DNA of 64,000 nucleotides, taken from positions 1 through 64,000 of the forward strand of contig JBOEFW010000017.1 of assembly GCA_050633105.1 (NCBI GenBank), in the 5' to 3' direction. Positions 17,138 to 26,194 of this stretch are shown here, in pieces. Position 1 is the first letter of the stretch, and each line of letters starts with the position of its first letter. This DNA comes from Aureispira sp050633105. Its GTDB lineage: Bacteria; Bacteroidota; Bacteroidia; Chitinophagales; Saprospiraceae. A model generated the notes under the pieces. That model was given only the letters and a program-made list of their open reading frames with translations. It was not told the DNA's origin and searched no databases. A program made the translations under genes and the position numbers.

Positions 17138-17707
17138 TTAATCGTTGTTCAAAACCAATCTAATCTTCCGCTCAACCTCTTGCACTTTTTGTGCCCAATA
17201 TACTTGCGCTTTGGTGGCATCGTATTGAGGGCTGTTTTTACTGCCCTTTCTCATAGAAATAGGTAAGGAGTATATAAAACTACCATTTTGATGCTGATCT
17301 TTCGCAACTGCTGCTTGGCCTTGTGGATCTTCTTGGCGTCTAGCCCAGAAATGTTGGTGTGCTAGATACCGCTCTTTGATGATTTCAAAATGTTGTATTA
17401 ATTCCTGTTGATTTCTAGGAACATAGCCAGGACCACTACAGCCGCAAGAATGAAAGGTAATATCCACTTCGTACAGCTTGGCTAAGTGCTGCCATGCTTT
17501 ATTTTGATTGCTTTTAGGAGCTTTGAAATCTAAGCCCATATCTGCCATGAGTTGTCCACAATTAGGACATTTAGCAGGAAGAGGTATTTTGTTAACGGGA
17601 GGCGGTATCCCTACTTTAATATCTCTTAATAATCTTCTTTTGAAAGTTTTTTGACAACTGAAACAAGCATAATGGGGCTTGTAAGTAGTCATACCATAAC
17701 GACACAT
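17138..17707 (-). CDS. Zinc-ribbon hypothetical protein
   Basis: The 189-residue cytosolic protein has two paired cysteines, CFSC near residues 15-18 and CPNC near 48-51, spaced as one zinc ribbon. The following segment is MADMGLDFKAPKSNQNKAWQHL. A later CGCSGPGY lies near 103-110. I cannot name the family. The charged C-terminus is predicted helical (AQVYWAQKVQEVERKIRLVL). It lies just upstream of, and on the same strand as, the DUF6438 lipoprotein gene, with only 36 bases between them, so the two may be co-transcribed. Confidence 0.6.
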   Translation of the reverse strand: MCRYGMTTYKPHYACFSCQKTFKRRLLRDIKVGIPPPVNKIPLPAKCPNCGQLMADMGLDFKAPKSNQNKAWQHLAKLYEVDITFHSCGCSGPGYVPRNQQELIQHFEIIKERYLAHQHFWARRQEDPQGQAAVAKDQHQNGSFIYSLPISMRKGSKNSPQYDATKAQVYWAQKVQEVERKIRLVLNND

Positions 17708-17784
17708 AGTTTCATATTCTAAATAAGAAAGGAATGTTACAATAACACCAAACTAGATTTTATAATTCCTTGCGTTGATAAAAA

Positions 17785-17813
17785 AAGCCATCTCAAAACA
17801 AGTTTGAGATGAC
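17785..17813 (-). terminator. Terminator of the CpcT-like lipoprotein gene
   Basis: CATCTCAAA pairs with TTTGAGATG across 17789-17812, with an A-run at 17780-17786 that gives a U-tract on the minus strand. Confidence 0.75.
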
Positions 17814-17844
17814 TTCTAGAGTAGATAAAATGAGTAGCATATAT

Positions 17845-18555
17845 TTAGTCTACGGAAGCAAAGCTTTCGTATTTTTTCTCTAATTCTGAGCGAGTAAATC
17901 TTGAAAAGATAGAACCTTCATTTGTCATAACAATATTAAACTGACTGTCTAAGAAACGAGTGCTGAAAGTAATATTAGAAGTAGTCATTTTGGCATCAAT
18001 TTCATAGTATTGAATTTGAGCAGAAATAGGACTATGGCAAGGTTTGTTCGCAATCACTTGATAATCTCCTCCTTCTTGATCTACAATAAAACTTCCACAT
18101 CCTTCCCCGCAGCTTTCTAAGTCAGAGCGTTTCAACTCTTTAAAAGGTTGATCTTTTTTCCATTCATAGGGATCAATTTCAATGTTATCCTTTATTCTAT
18201 AAAAAGTAATAAAAGCCGTATCAGGTGAAATTCTAGTGATCTGTGCAATGCTGCTAGAAAGAGCAGATTCGTAAGAATCTGTCTGGAACCAACCAGTGTA
18301 GATCCAATGCTCGTCTACTCGATTTTTCTTCCAAATTCTACGACCAATAATTTCTTGTTCCGCATTTCCTTGCTCCTGGCCTTTATTAGAAAAGTGCCCT
18401 ACCCAAAGATTAGTAATGCGCTCTAAACGATTTTTAGAGATTTTTTCTTGAGTCAGTTCATTGATATAAACAACATCCTTGATGTTAGAACAACTAGTGA
18501 AGGCGATCAGAGCTAGTAAAGTAGTTAAACCTAGTAGAAATGTTTTATTAAGCAT
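17845..18555 (-). CDS. Lipoprotein related to the CpcT/CpeT family
   Basis: The 236-residue protein has a lipobox IAFTSC with Cys22. The mature part carries LERITNLWVGHFSN, IWKKNRVDEHWIYTGWFQ, ESCGEGCGSFIV and TRFLDSQFNIVMTNEGSIFSRF. The order and spacing resemble CpcT/CpeT chromophore-lyase-like proteins, a lipocalin-type fold that non-phototrophic Bacteroidota also encode. No bilin-binding role is implied, since there are no phycobiliproteins here. The assignment rests on pattern recall and is moderate. The gene is monocistronic and ends in a clear terminator. Confidence 0.6.
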   Translation of the reverse strand: MLNKTFLLGLTTLLALIAFTSCSNIKDVVYINELTQEKISKNRLERITNLWVGHFSNKGQEQGNAEQEIIGRRIWKKNRVDEHWIYTGWFQTDSYESALSSSIAQITRISPDTAFITFYRIKDNIEIDPYEWKKDQPFKELKRSDLESCGEGCGSFIVDQEGGDYQVIANKPCHSPISAQIQYYEIDAKMTTSNITFSTRFLDSQFNIVMTNEGSIFSRFTRSELEKKYESFASVD

Positions 18556-19094
18556 GATTTCTTGTTAATTATGTTAGAATAACAGTGCTTTAATTAGGGG
18601 AAACCTGTTAGAGCGCGTCTAATTAATAAATAGGTAGCGTTGTATTAATTTTAGTGAAAAGCGGAAGAAGTAAAAACAATAAAATTCAATGGGACTGATC
18701 GTTGAGGATCTTGAATCTTGGTTTTATATACTTCTCAAAATAAACTAAGTAAAATCACTATACTACAACAACTATTATGCGAATACAATACCAAAACTAC
18801 CTCAACTATGGGAATATAGAGGGTGCTATTGTGCCAAATGGGCTGTTATTCCTGCCATTGTTTAGATATTGAAAGTTTATTTATTATAAATCTAAAATTT
18901 GAAAGGATGCATTTTTGCCAAAAAATCACTTAAGAGAGGTTTAAACCCTGATTTATGATGATAGAGAGGCGGCAAAATAAGAGCAATGTTATCGAAGAGA
19001 AAAAAGGTGGCACAAGAGTTACTTCCCAATAAAACAAAGGAACAACTCCTTTTTTATAAGAATTATCTGTAATTTAAACAACTAAATCAGAGAC
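18556..19094. other. Divergent intergenic region
   Basis: About 540 bases between the CpcT-like gene (-) and the isoaspartyl peptidase gene (+). It must hold both promoters, but no good TAnnTTTG match was found. A 32-codon frame from 18778 is not called. Confidence 0.5.
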
Positions 19095-20225
19095 ATGAAA
19101 GCAAGTATAAATTGGCTCCTTTTGATTGTTGGAGGATTATTGATCAGTAATTGTAACACCTCATTTTCAGCAGACAAAGAGACAGCAACCAATGTAGTGC
19201 AGCCTGAAAGACGAGGGTTGTATACCAGTAGATTTGGTTTGGTCATTCATGGCGGTGCAGGTACCATCCAAAAGGAAAATAGGAGCGATTCTTTAGAAGC
19301 TGCTTACAAAGCTAAATTGACGGAGGCCATTACGGCAGGGCATCAAATTTTAGCAAAAGGCGGCAGCAGTATGGAAGCGGTCACAGCTTGCATCAACATC
19401 ATGGAAGACTCTCCTTTGTTTAACGCAGGCAAAGGAGCCGTTTTTACCCATGAAGGAGCCAATGAATTGGATGCCTCTGTTATGGAAGGAAAAACTTTAA
19501 ATGCGGGAGCGGTTGCAGGTGTCAAACGCATCAAAAATCCGATTAATTTAGCGGTAGAAGTAATGAATAATAGTAAACACGTCTTGCTCTCTAGGGCAGG
19601 GGCAGAAGAGTTTGCACAAGAGCGTGGCTTTGAATTATTAGATCCAACTTATTTCTACACCAAAAAACGTTACCAGTCCTTGCAACGAGCGATTCAACGA
19701 ACGCAAATAGAATTAGAGCACGATGAAAATAATAAAAAGACAAGTGCTGCTGATCCTGCCTATTATGATCCTTTTATTAGAGACACTAAGTTTGGAACAG
19801 TAGGTTGTGTTGCTTTAGACCAGCAAGGAAACTTGGCCGCAGGGACCTCAACAGGAGGAATGACCAACAAGCGTTGGAATAGAATTGGAGATTCTCCAAT
19901 TATAGGGGCAGGAACTTATGCAAATAATAAGACTTGTGGCGTTTCTGCTACAGGATCTGGAGAATATTTTATGAGAGGTCTAGTGGCCTATGATATCAGT
20001 GCGCAAATGGAATACAAAGGCAGTACGCTCCAAGAAGCAACACAAGATGTTATTCAGAACAAACTGAAAGCATTGGGCGGTAGTGGAGGAGTGGTTGCCT
20101 TAGATAAAGATGGTAATGTCTCTATGGAATTTAATACTGCAGGCATGTACCGCGCTTTTATGGATGATAAAGGAAACTTGACGATAGGGATGTATCAAGA
20201 AAATTTCCCAACAAAACCGCAATAA
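19095..20225 (+). CDS. Isoaspartyl peptidase/L-asparaginase, lipoprotein form
   Basis: This N-terminal-nucleophile hydrolase splits isoaspartyl dipeptides and L-asparagine. The precursor self-cleaves before Thr235, in the motif FGTVGCVALD (the family has GTVGAVALD). Substrate-site segments are VIHGGAGT near 52-59, AGKGAVFT near 115-122, STGGMTNKRWNRIGDSPIIGAGTYA and SATGSGEYFMRG. The N-terminus MKASINWLLLIVGGLLISNC is a lipoprotein signal with Cys20, so this copy is exported to the envelope, where it would scavenge damaged peptides. The length of 376 is normal plus the signal. It is a single gene, convergent with the next. Confidence 0.92.
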   Translation: MKASINWLLLIVGGLLISNCNTSFSADKETATNVVQPERRGLYTSRFGLVIHGGAGTIQKENRSDSLEAAYKAKLTEAITAGHQILAKGGSSMEAVTACINIMEDSPLFNAGKGAVFTHEGANELDASVMEGKTLNAGAVAGVKRIKNPINLAVEVMNNSKHVLLSRAGAEEFAQERGFELLDPTYFYTKKRYQSLQRAIQRTQIELEHDENNKKTSAADPAYYDPFIRDTKFGTVGCVALDQQGNLAAGTSTGGMTNKRWNRIGDSPIIGAGTYANNKTCGVSATGSGEYFMRGLVAYDISAQMEYKGSTLQEATQDVIQNKLKALGGSGGVVALDKDGNVSMEFNTAGMYRAFMDDKGNLTIGMYQENFPTKPQ

Positions 20226-20231
20226 CAAGGA

Positions 20232-20771
20232 TTATCGTTTGCGTTGGTAGTGTGTCTGCACCAATTGATCCAAGTAAACAACCGTCTTCAAATGATGAAA
20301 AGCTAAGGGGTGCGATAAGTGTCCAAATAAAGAAATCCCTGCTCCTAATAAAATAGGCAGAGTTGTCACTCTAAGTTCATCAATTAAATCCTCCGCTAAA
20401 AAACTTTGAACAGTTTGGCCTCCATCAATATAGAGTTGATGAAAACCCTGTTGATGAATTTGCTGTAAGACGTCTTTTAATGACCCTTTTTGTAAGAATA
20501 CATGGCTTTGAAGTGGTTTAGGAATTTCCTTTAGGGAGTGACTCAAAACAAAAACAGGTTTGTTATAAGGCCATTCTCCTCCAAAACTACAAACCGTTTC
20601 AAAAGTAACTCTGCCCATAATGAGCGCATCAATTTCCTCCATCAATTCCTCAAAACCAGTACCTTGATGTTCAGGATTAGGGACACTATTCAGCCAATCT
20701 AATTCGCCATTAGGGCCAGCGATGTAACCATCTAAACTAGTCGCAATGAAAACAATATTTTTGTTGCTCAT
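20232..20771 (-). CDS. Dihydrofolate-reductase-fold (RibD C-terminal family) protein
   Basis: The 179-residue protein begins MSNKNIVFIATSLDGYIAGPNGELDWL, the NADPH-fold start of the RibD C-terminal/DfrA-like family, and continues with IDALIMGRVTFETV, KPVFVLSH, LYIDGGQTVQSFL and ELRVTTLPILLGAGISLF. Such proteins are NAD(P)H-dependent reductases of mostly unknown substrate; it is not the housekeeping folA. Its start codon overlaps the stop of the upstream gene in a TCAT (ATGA) arrangement, so the two are translationally coupled. Confidence 0.85.
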   Translation of the reverse strand: MSNKNIVFIATSLDGYIAGPNGELDWLNSVPNPEHQGTGFEELMEEIDALIMGRVTFETVCSFGGEWPYNKPVFVLSHSLKEIPKPLQSHVFLQKGSLKDVLQQIHQQGFHQLYIDGGQTVQSFLAEDLIDELRVTTLPILLGAGISLFGHLSHPLAFHHLKTVVYLDQLVQTHYQRKR

Positions 20772-21121
20772 GATGGAGAGGGTTGTTTTTGTGTAAGAAA
20801 AATGGTAGGTATCTCTATGTGATTAGTTGACTTTGGGTAAGTCTTTTCTGTGGTGGTTAGAAGCTTGAAATTGTTCTCCTGAAGGCAGTTTTTTAGAAAG
20901 TCTAACTTCTGGTAATAAAAGTAAGTGCGATCTCCTGTACTGCCAGAAAGGTAACCAGAAGTTTGATAAGCGCCTGCTACAAAGCTTAAATACAACATTG
21001 ATGGAGCGCTCGTGCATCCAAAACCTAAACAGTAGCCTAGGATGCGACGAGCCGACATCAAAGTACCAAACCTCTTTGTTGATGTGAGCTCTTGGGAGAA
21101 ATGATTTGAAAGTAAGTTCAT
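20768..21121 (-). CDS. Hypothetical protein, 117 aa, coupled to the reductase gene
   Basis: I do not recognise it. The main support that it is real is the 4-base ATGA overlap with the reductase downstream. The sequence has a small hydrophobic glycine-rich middle (GYCLGFGCTSAPSMLYLSFVAGAY) that might be one membrane segment, and a lysine- and asparagine-rich C-terminal half. No catalytic motif is visible. Confidence 0.45.
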   Translation of the reverse strand: MNLLSNHFSQELTSTKRFGTLMSARRILGYCLGFGCTSAPSMLYLSFVAGAYQTSGYLSGSTGDRTYFYYQKLDFLKNCLQENNFKLLTTTEKTYPKSTNHIEIPTIFLTQKQPSPS

Positions 21122-21638
21122 TTTTGCGAAAGTTAGGGATTAAGATTCAGTTTTAATAGCTCTTCTTCTAAGACATGTTTTTTTGAAATGTTTTTATACT
21201 AACTATGAGTTTCTTCAGCCCCTTCTCTGTGGAGTATGATTTTGTTTTTACAAAACAGATGAAAAAAGGCAACTTTTGGAAGAAACAAAATGCTAGGAAG
21301 GAGCATGTGCGAGTCACAAACAAATGAAAGAAGTGCAATTCGTTAAAGTTTCAGTAAAAATGGCCTTTATCAAAGCCATTACTAACTTTTGGACGTTCTA
21401 CTATTAACCCATCACTCTACTATTTAAGGTCTTATAGCTAGGTTCCAACAATTCCGTTGTTAAAAAAGTTAAAGTTTTCAAAACAAGTACTTTTTTTAGG
21501 GGCAAAACAAGTATCTTAAAGGGTGGTGAAGCTCTGTCTTAGATAAAGCAAGCGCCATTGGAGTGGAGTTATCCTATTCTGACCCTAGTCCGCATCCTAT
21601 TGTAAAGTTCGTCCTTTAGGACATTATCCATATTACTT
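21122..21638. other. Intergenic region before the DUF4175 gene
   Basis: The stretch contains a short dyad AATGGCC...AAAGCCATT at about 21358-21380 without a clear T-run. I see no gene and no good consensus promoter. Confidence 0.5.
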
Positions 21639-24600
21639 ATGCAACAGAGTAACTACCAGTCTCTCATAGAGAAAATTGATCAGTTTACCCGCAAATACTA
21701 CATCAATAACCTCATTAGAGGGGTTTTGTATAGTACAGGGGTGCTGTTGGCGGCCTTTATAGGTTTTGCCTTATTGGAGTATTATTACTTCAATGCAACT
21801 GCGTCTTCGATGCAGCTGCGCAAGGGACTCTTTTATTCCTTTTTAGGAGTGAGTGCAGTCACTTTAGGAGTGTTGGTCATTCGTCCTTTGTTGCATTACT
21901 TCAAATTGGGAAAAGTGATTTCTCAAGAACAAGCGGCCAGCATTATTGGACAGCATTTTGGCAATGTCAAAGATAAATTGTTGAATGTACTGCAACTTAA
22001 AGAACAGATGAACTATGTTGACTCTGCTTTATTAGAAGCCAGTATCAATCAAAAAATAGAGGGTTTAAACCCTGTGCCTTTTACAGCGGCAGTAGACTTG
22101 AAAGAAAATAAACGCTATTTGCGTTATGCCCTACCCCCTTTATTGTTGTTGTTGTTATTGTTGTTTTCTTCCAATATTTTAGAGGACAGCACAAAGCGTA
22201 TTATTAATAACAATAAGGATTTTGAGAAAGAAGCCTTGTTTCGTTTTTTAGTGCCTGACGAGAACCGTCGAGTAGTACAATATGAGGATTATACCTTACA
22301 AGTAAATATAGAGGGAGAAGCACTGCCTAATGAAGTATTTGTAGAAGTGGATAACTACCAATATAAATTAGAAAAAACAAGCCCGAATACTTTTGAGTAT
22401 ACCTTTGTAGAAATGCGTAAAGACACCAAATTCCAGTTGTTTGCGAATAGTGTCCGCTCCAAGAACTATGCGATTGATGTTCTAGAAAAGCCACAGATTG
22501 CTGACTTTGACATCACCTTGGACTATCCATCTTATACTGGGCGCAAAGATGAAGCGATTACAGGAATTGGTGATTTAGTGGTGCCTGTTGGAACCAATAT
22601 TGATTGGTTGTTTGATGCCGTTAACACCAATCAAGTGCGCATCCAGTTTCCTGGAGAACAAGAAGCCCTGCCTACCACTCAGGTTGGAGAGGCTAATTTT
22701 ACTATTAAAAAGAAAGTATTGAAAGAAGGCCAGTACACGGTCTTTATGGCAAATGACGAGTTGCCAACAGGCGATTCTATTTCTTACACGTTAACTTTAG
22801 TTCCTGATTTATATCCTTCTATTGAAGTGCAATTCAATGAGGACACTTTAAATGATAAAGTCATCTACTTTGCAGGAGAAGCTTCAGATGATTATGGCTT
22901 GAGTGCATTGAACTTCCATTACAAAGTAGTGCGAGAAGAACAGGTGTTGAAGGAAGAGAAAATGCCCATGTTGATTACCAAGGGAAAACAAACCACGTAT
23001 GACCACATTCTAAATGTCAAAGAATTGGGTTTGCGCCCTGGCGATAAATTAAGCTATTACTTCCAAGTATTTGATAATGATGGAGTGAATGGACGCAAGT
23101 CTACCAAAACCTCTATGATGTATTATGAAATGCCTACAGTAGAAGAATTGAAAGAGCAGGAAACAACGAACAATGAGGAAATCAAAAATGAGTTGGAAGA
23201 TGCGATCAAGAAGATGAAAAAGTTGGGCGAAAACGTCAAAAAAGTTCAAAATAGAATCCTTCAGAAAAAAGAAATGAACTGGCAAGATCGCCGAGAACTA
23301 GAAAAGCTCATTAAGGAACGAGAAAAGATTGAAGAAGAAATTGAGGACGCCAAAGAGAATTTTGATGAGAACGTCCAAAAACAAGAAGAATACCAAGAGG
23401 TAAGCAAAGAAATTGCAGAGAAGCAAGAAATGCTACAGAAACTCTTTGAAGAGGTCATGAATGATGAAATGAAAGACCTATTTGAAGAAATGGAAGAAAT
23501 GTTGAACGAGATGGATCAAGAACAGTTGAAAGAACAACTGGATGACATTAAGTTGAGCGAAGAAGAAATGGAGAAAGAGTTGGATCGGATGTTAGAGCTC
23601 TTCAAGAAAATGGAAGTAGAGAAGCAAATGGAAGATGCTGTGAATGAATTGGATTCCTTGGCAAAGGAGCAAGAGGAACTGAGTAAAGAAACAGAAGAAG
23701 CGGCAAAGGAAGCGGAGAAAAACAAGGACAACCCTAAAGCAGCAGAAGAAGCGAAGAAGAAACAAGAAGAGCTGAAGAAGAAGCAGGAAGAGATCAATGA
23801 GAAGTTTGATAAGATCATGGAGAAGATGGAAGAGGCGAAGAAGAAAAACGAGGAGCTAGAGAATCCAATGGACATGGACAGCAAAGAGTTGGACCAGCAA
23901 CAGAAGGATGCACAGGAGAACATGAAAAACAGTAGCCAGCAGCTCAAGAAAAAAGACAATAAAAAAGCTTCTAAATCTCAGAAGAACGCCGCTCAGAAAA
24001 TGAAGGAGATGTCTAAAGAGATGAAGGAGATGATGCAGATGAACCAAATGGCTCAAATGCAACAAGATGTGAAGAGCATGCGCCAACTGTTGGAAAATTT
24101 AGTAGATATGTCTTTTGATCAAGAAGATTTGATCGATGATGTTAATATTACCATTGCAAATACACCAACTTATGTGCGTTTGGTACAACAACAAGACAAG
24201 TTAAAAGATGATTTTAAGCACATTGAAGACAGTTTGCAAGCGTTGAGCAAGCGTGTTTATCAAATAGAAGCGTTTGTTTCTGAAAAGGTAACACAAGTGA
24301 AAAAGACTCTCAATAAGAGTGTAGAAACGTTGGAAGAACGTCAGAAACGTACGGCTGTGGTACAACAACAGTATACCATGACTGGAGTGAATGATTTGGC
24401 CTTGATGCTAAATGAAGCAATGGACCAGATGCAACAACAAATGGCACAACAAATGCCTGGGCAACAAATGTGTGAAAAACCTGGACAGGGAAAACCTGGT
24501 GGACAAGGGGAAGGCATGGGCAAAGGCAAAGACGGTAAGAAACCAGGAATGGGAGGTATGCGCAAAATGCAAGAACAACTTAATCAGCAATTGCAACGCA

Positions 24601-25055
24601 TGAAAGAACAGATGAAAAAAGGCCAAATGCCTGGTGGCAAACAATTTGCTCAAATGGCCGCTAAACAAGCAGCGATTCGCAAGGCCTTACAAGATGCTAA
24701 AAAGCAAAAACAGAAGAACGGAAAAGGTGGTGGCAAAGAAATTCAGGACATGATTGATGCCATGGATAAAGTAGAAACAGAGTTGGTTAATAAGCGCTTG
24801 CCAAACGATATGCAAGAGCGCCAAAAAGACATTCTAACGCGTCTATTACAAGCCGAAAATGCAGAGCGAGAACGCGAACTAGACGAGAAAAGAAAAGCGG
24901 AACGCCCAGAAGAGTATGTACCCAAAATGCCCCCTGCTTTGGAGGAATATTTGAAAAAAAGGCAAGGTCAGGTAGAAATGTTTAAAACTGTTTCGCCTTC
25001 TTTGAAACCTTATTACAAAAATCTCGTAGAAAGGTATTTTAGAGCCCTTAACTAA
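21639..25055 (+). CDS. DUF4175-family giant membrane protein
   Basis: The 1138-residue protein has three hydrophobic helices near residues 27-47, 63-83 and 160-178, then beta-sandwich domains (about 190-500) facing the periplasm, a very long charged coiled coil (about 505-830, rich in E, K, M and Q), and a Gln/Met/Gly-rich low-complexity segment (about 920-1040, QMPGQQMCEKPGQGKPGGQG). The DUF4175 family is common in Bacteroidota and its role is unproven; the shape suggests an envelope scaffold. The coiled-coil bias produces long open frames on the opposite strand, which are not genes. An anti-sigma-type ATPase and ybeY follow on the same strand. Confidence 0.8.
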   Translation: MQQSNYQSLIEKIDQFTRKYYINNLIRGVLYSTGVLLAAFIGFALLEYYYFNATASSMQLRKGLFYSFLGVSAVTLGVLVIRPLLHYFKLGKVISQEQAASIIGQHFGNVKDKLLNVLQLKEQMNYVDSALLEASINQKIEGLNPVPFTAAVDLKENKRYLRYALPPLLLLLLLLFSSNILEDSTKRIINNNKDFEKEALFRFLVPDENRRVVQYEDYTLQVNIEGEALPNEVFVEVDNYQYKLEKTSPNTFEYTFVEMRKDTKFQLFANSVRSKNYAIDVLEKPQIADFDITLDYPSYTGRKDEAITGIGDLVVPVGTNIDWLFDAVNTNQVRIQFPGEQEALPTTQVGEANFTIKKKVLKEGQYTVFMANDELPTGDSISYTLTLVPDLYPSIEVQFNEDTLNDKVIYFAGEASDDYGLSALNFHYKVVREEQVLKEEKMPMLITKGKQTTYDHILNVKELGLRPGDKLSYYFQVFDNDGVNGRKSTKTSMMYYEMPTVEELKEQETTNNEEIKNELEDAIKKMKKLGENVKKVQNRILQKKEMNWQDRRELEKLIKEREKIEEEIEDAKENFDENVQKQEEYQEVSKEIAEKQEMLQKLFEEVMNDEMKDLFEEMEEMLNEMDQEQLKEQLDDIKLSEEEMEKELDRMLELFKKMEVEKQMEDAVNELDSLAKEQEELSKETEEAAKEAEKNKDNPKAAEEAKKKQEELKKKQEEINEKFDKIMEKMEEAKKKNEELENPMDMDSKELDQQQKDAQENMKNSSQQLKKKDNKKASKSQKNAAQKMKEMSKEMKEMMQMNQMAQMQQDVKSMRQLLENLVDMSFDQEDLIDDVNITIANTPTYVRLVQQQDKLKDDFKHIEDSLQALSKRVYQIEAFVSEKVTQVKKTLNKSVETLEERQKRTAVVQQQYTMTGVNDLALMLNEAMDQMQQQMAQQMPGQQMCEKPGQGKPGGQGEGMGKGKDGKKPGMGGMRKMQEQLNQQLQRMKEQMKKGQMPGGKQFAQMAAKQAAIRKALQDAKKQKQKNGKGGGKEIQDMIDAMDKVETELVNKRLPNDMQERQKDILTRLLQAENAERERELDEKRKAERPEEYVPKMPPALEEYLKKRQGQVEMFKTVSPSLKPYYKNLVERYFRALN

Positions 25056-25202
25056 AAAGATACGAGAGAAGAAGAACTTCTCGTAGGAATAATGGTTAAT
25101 AACCATGCTCATTTTTAGGAGTGGATTTGTTTTAACAAATTCAAATAGGAGTTACGCAAGGCAAAAGCCAATTTAAACAAGCTAAAAAACCAACAATCGA
25201 CA

Positions 25203-25610
25203 ATGTCCGAACTTGCACTTAACTTGACGCTTGAGTCACACCCCAAGAATATAGCACAAGTTGAACCTTATGTCAGCAAAGTAGTACAGCAGTACGAGAT
25301 CAACCAAGAATTGTATGGAAACATGCTGATTACCCTCACAGAGGCCGTCAGTAATGCCATTATTCATGGAAATAGCGCTAAAGCCGCTAAGAAAGTACTG
25401 GTTTCTACCAACTGTTCTGGTCAGCGAATTTGTTTTAAGGTACAGGATGAAGGGATGGGTTTTGACCCCGATAGTCTCCCTGATCCAACGGCCCCAGAGA
25501 ACATTTTGACGCCAGGTGGACGCGGTGTATTTCTAATGCGCCAGCTTTCAGATTCCGTTACTTTTGATGACGATGGGCGAATTGTGATCCTCGAATTTAC
25601 ATTACAATAG
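25203..25610 (+). CDS. Anti-sigma-type ATP-binding protein (RsbW-like HATPase)
   Basis: The 135-residue protein consists of one GHKL ATPase domain of the serine-kinase anti-sigma type: an N-box ITLTEAVSNAIIHGN (about 43-57), the G1 box VQDEGMGFDP (about 79-88) and a G2-type loop TPGGRGVFLMRQLSD (about 102-116). Known relatives bind a sigma factor or phosphorylate an anti-anti-sigma (STAS) protein; no partner gene is adjacent. It ends in a strong terminator, and ybeY follows. A broken relative lies at 33.3 kb. Confidence 0.85.
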   Translation: MSELALNLTLESHPKNIAQVEPYVSKVVQQYEINQELYGNMLITLTEAVSNAIIHGNSAKAAKKVLVSTNCSGQRICFKVQDEGMGFDPDSLPDPTAPENILTPGGRGVFLMRQLSDSVTFDDDGRIVILEFTLQ

Positions 25611-25632
25611 ACCAGCTTTTATAAAAATTATT

Positions 25633-25677
25633 ATCCCGATTGAAACAGCGATGTTTTGATCGGGATTCTTTTGTTTT
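25633..25677 (+). terminator. Terminator after the anti-sigma-type gene
   Basis: ATCCCGAT (25633-25640) pairs with ATCGGGAT (25659-25666), with an inner AAC/GTT pair, followed by TCTTTTGTTTTT. Confidence 0.85.
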
Positions 25678-25716
25678 TACTCCTTTGTAAAGGAATAGTT
25701 AATTGATGACGAACTT

Positions 25717-26136
25717 ATGACAATATCTTTCCACGCAGAAGAAATAGACTTTCAATTGCCCGACGAGGCAACGATTACTACTTGGCTCAAAGGCGTGATG
25801 CGCCAAGAAGATTGGCACTTAGGAGAACTCAGTTATATCTTTTGTACGGACGCTTATCTGTATGAGATGAATGTGCAACATCTGAACCACGATACCTATA
25901 CCGATGTCATTACTTTTCAGTACAGTGAGGAAGTGGTCGAGGGGGATGTTTTTATTAGTGTAGAACGAACTCGTGAAAATGCGGCCTCTTTTGGCGTGAC
26001 TCCTGAACGAGAATTGCAACGCGTGATGGTACACGGCTTATTACACTTGATGGGGTATAAGGATAAAACACCAGAAGATCAGGCTACGATGACCTCCAAA
26101 GAAGAAGAACATTTGCAGACGGCACCAAGTACTTAA
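25717..26136 (+). CDS. ybeY: Endoribonuclease/rRNA maturation factor YbeY
   Basis: YbeY is a metal-dependent RNase involved in 16S rRNA 3'-end maturation and ribosome quality control. The 139-residue protein has the metal-site motif VHGLLHLMGYKDKTPED with His106 and His110. The usual third ligand (His of GYDH) is Asp116 here; I recall this KDKT form from other Bacteroidota, so it is probably a lineage trait. The upstream HLNHDTYTDVITFQY motif (about 55-69) is also typical. The start ATG at 25717 has no competitor. Confidence 0.93.
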   Translation: MTISFHAEEIDFQLPDEATITTWLKGVMRQEDWHLGELSYIFCTDAYLYEMNVQHLNHDTYTDVITFQYSEEVVEGDVFISVERTRENAASFGVTPERELQRVMVHGLLHLMGYKDKTPEDQATMTSKEEEHLQTAPST

Positions 26137-26194
26137 AACAAGTTCTGCTAAAAATCAACAGCCTTCCTAATTTCTTTGGTATCTTGTGGCTGTT

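Noticed and set aside
18778..18876. 32-codon frame in the divergent intergenic region
   Set aside because: Too short and without a ribosome-binding site to support a gene.
23049..24925. Several long minus-strand frames opposite the DUF4175 coiled coil
   Set aside because: They mirror the Glu/Lys/Gln-rich plus-strand codons, giving Ser/Phe/Leu-rich proteins with no domain, signal peptide or ribosome-binding site.
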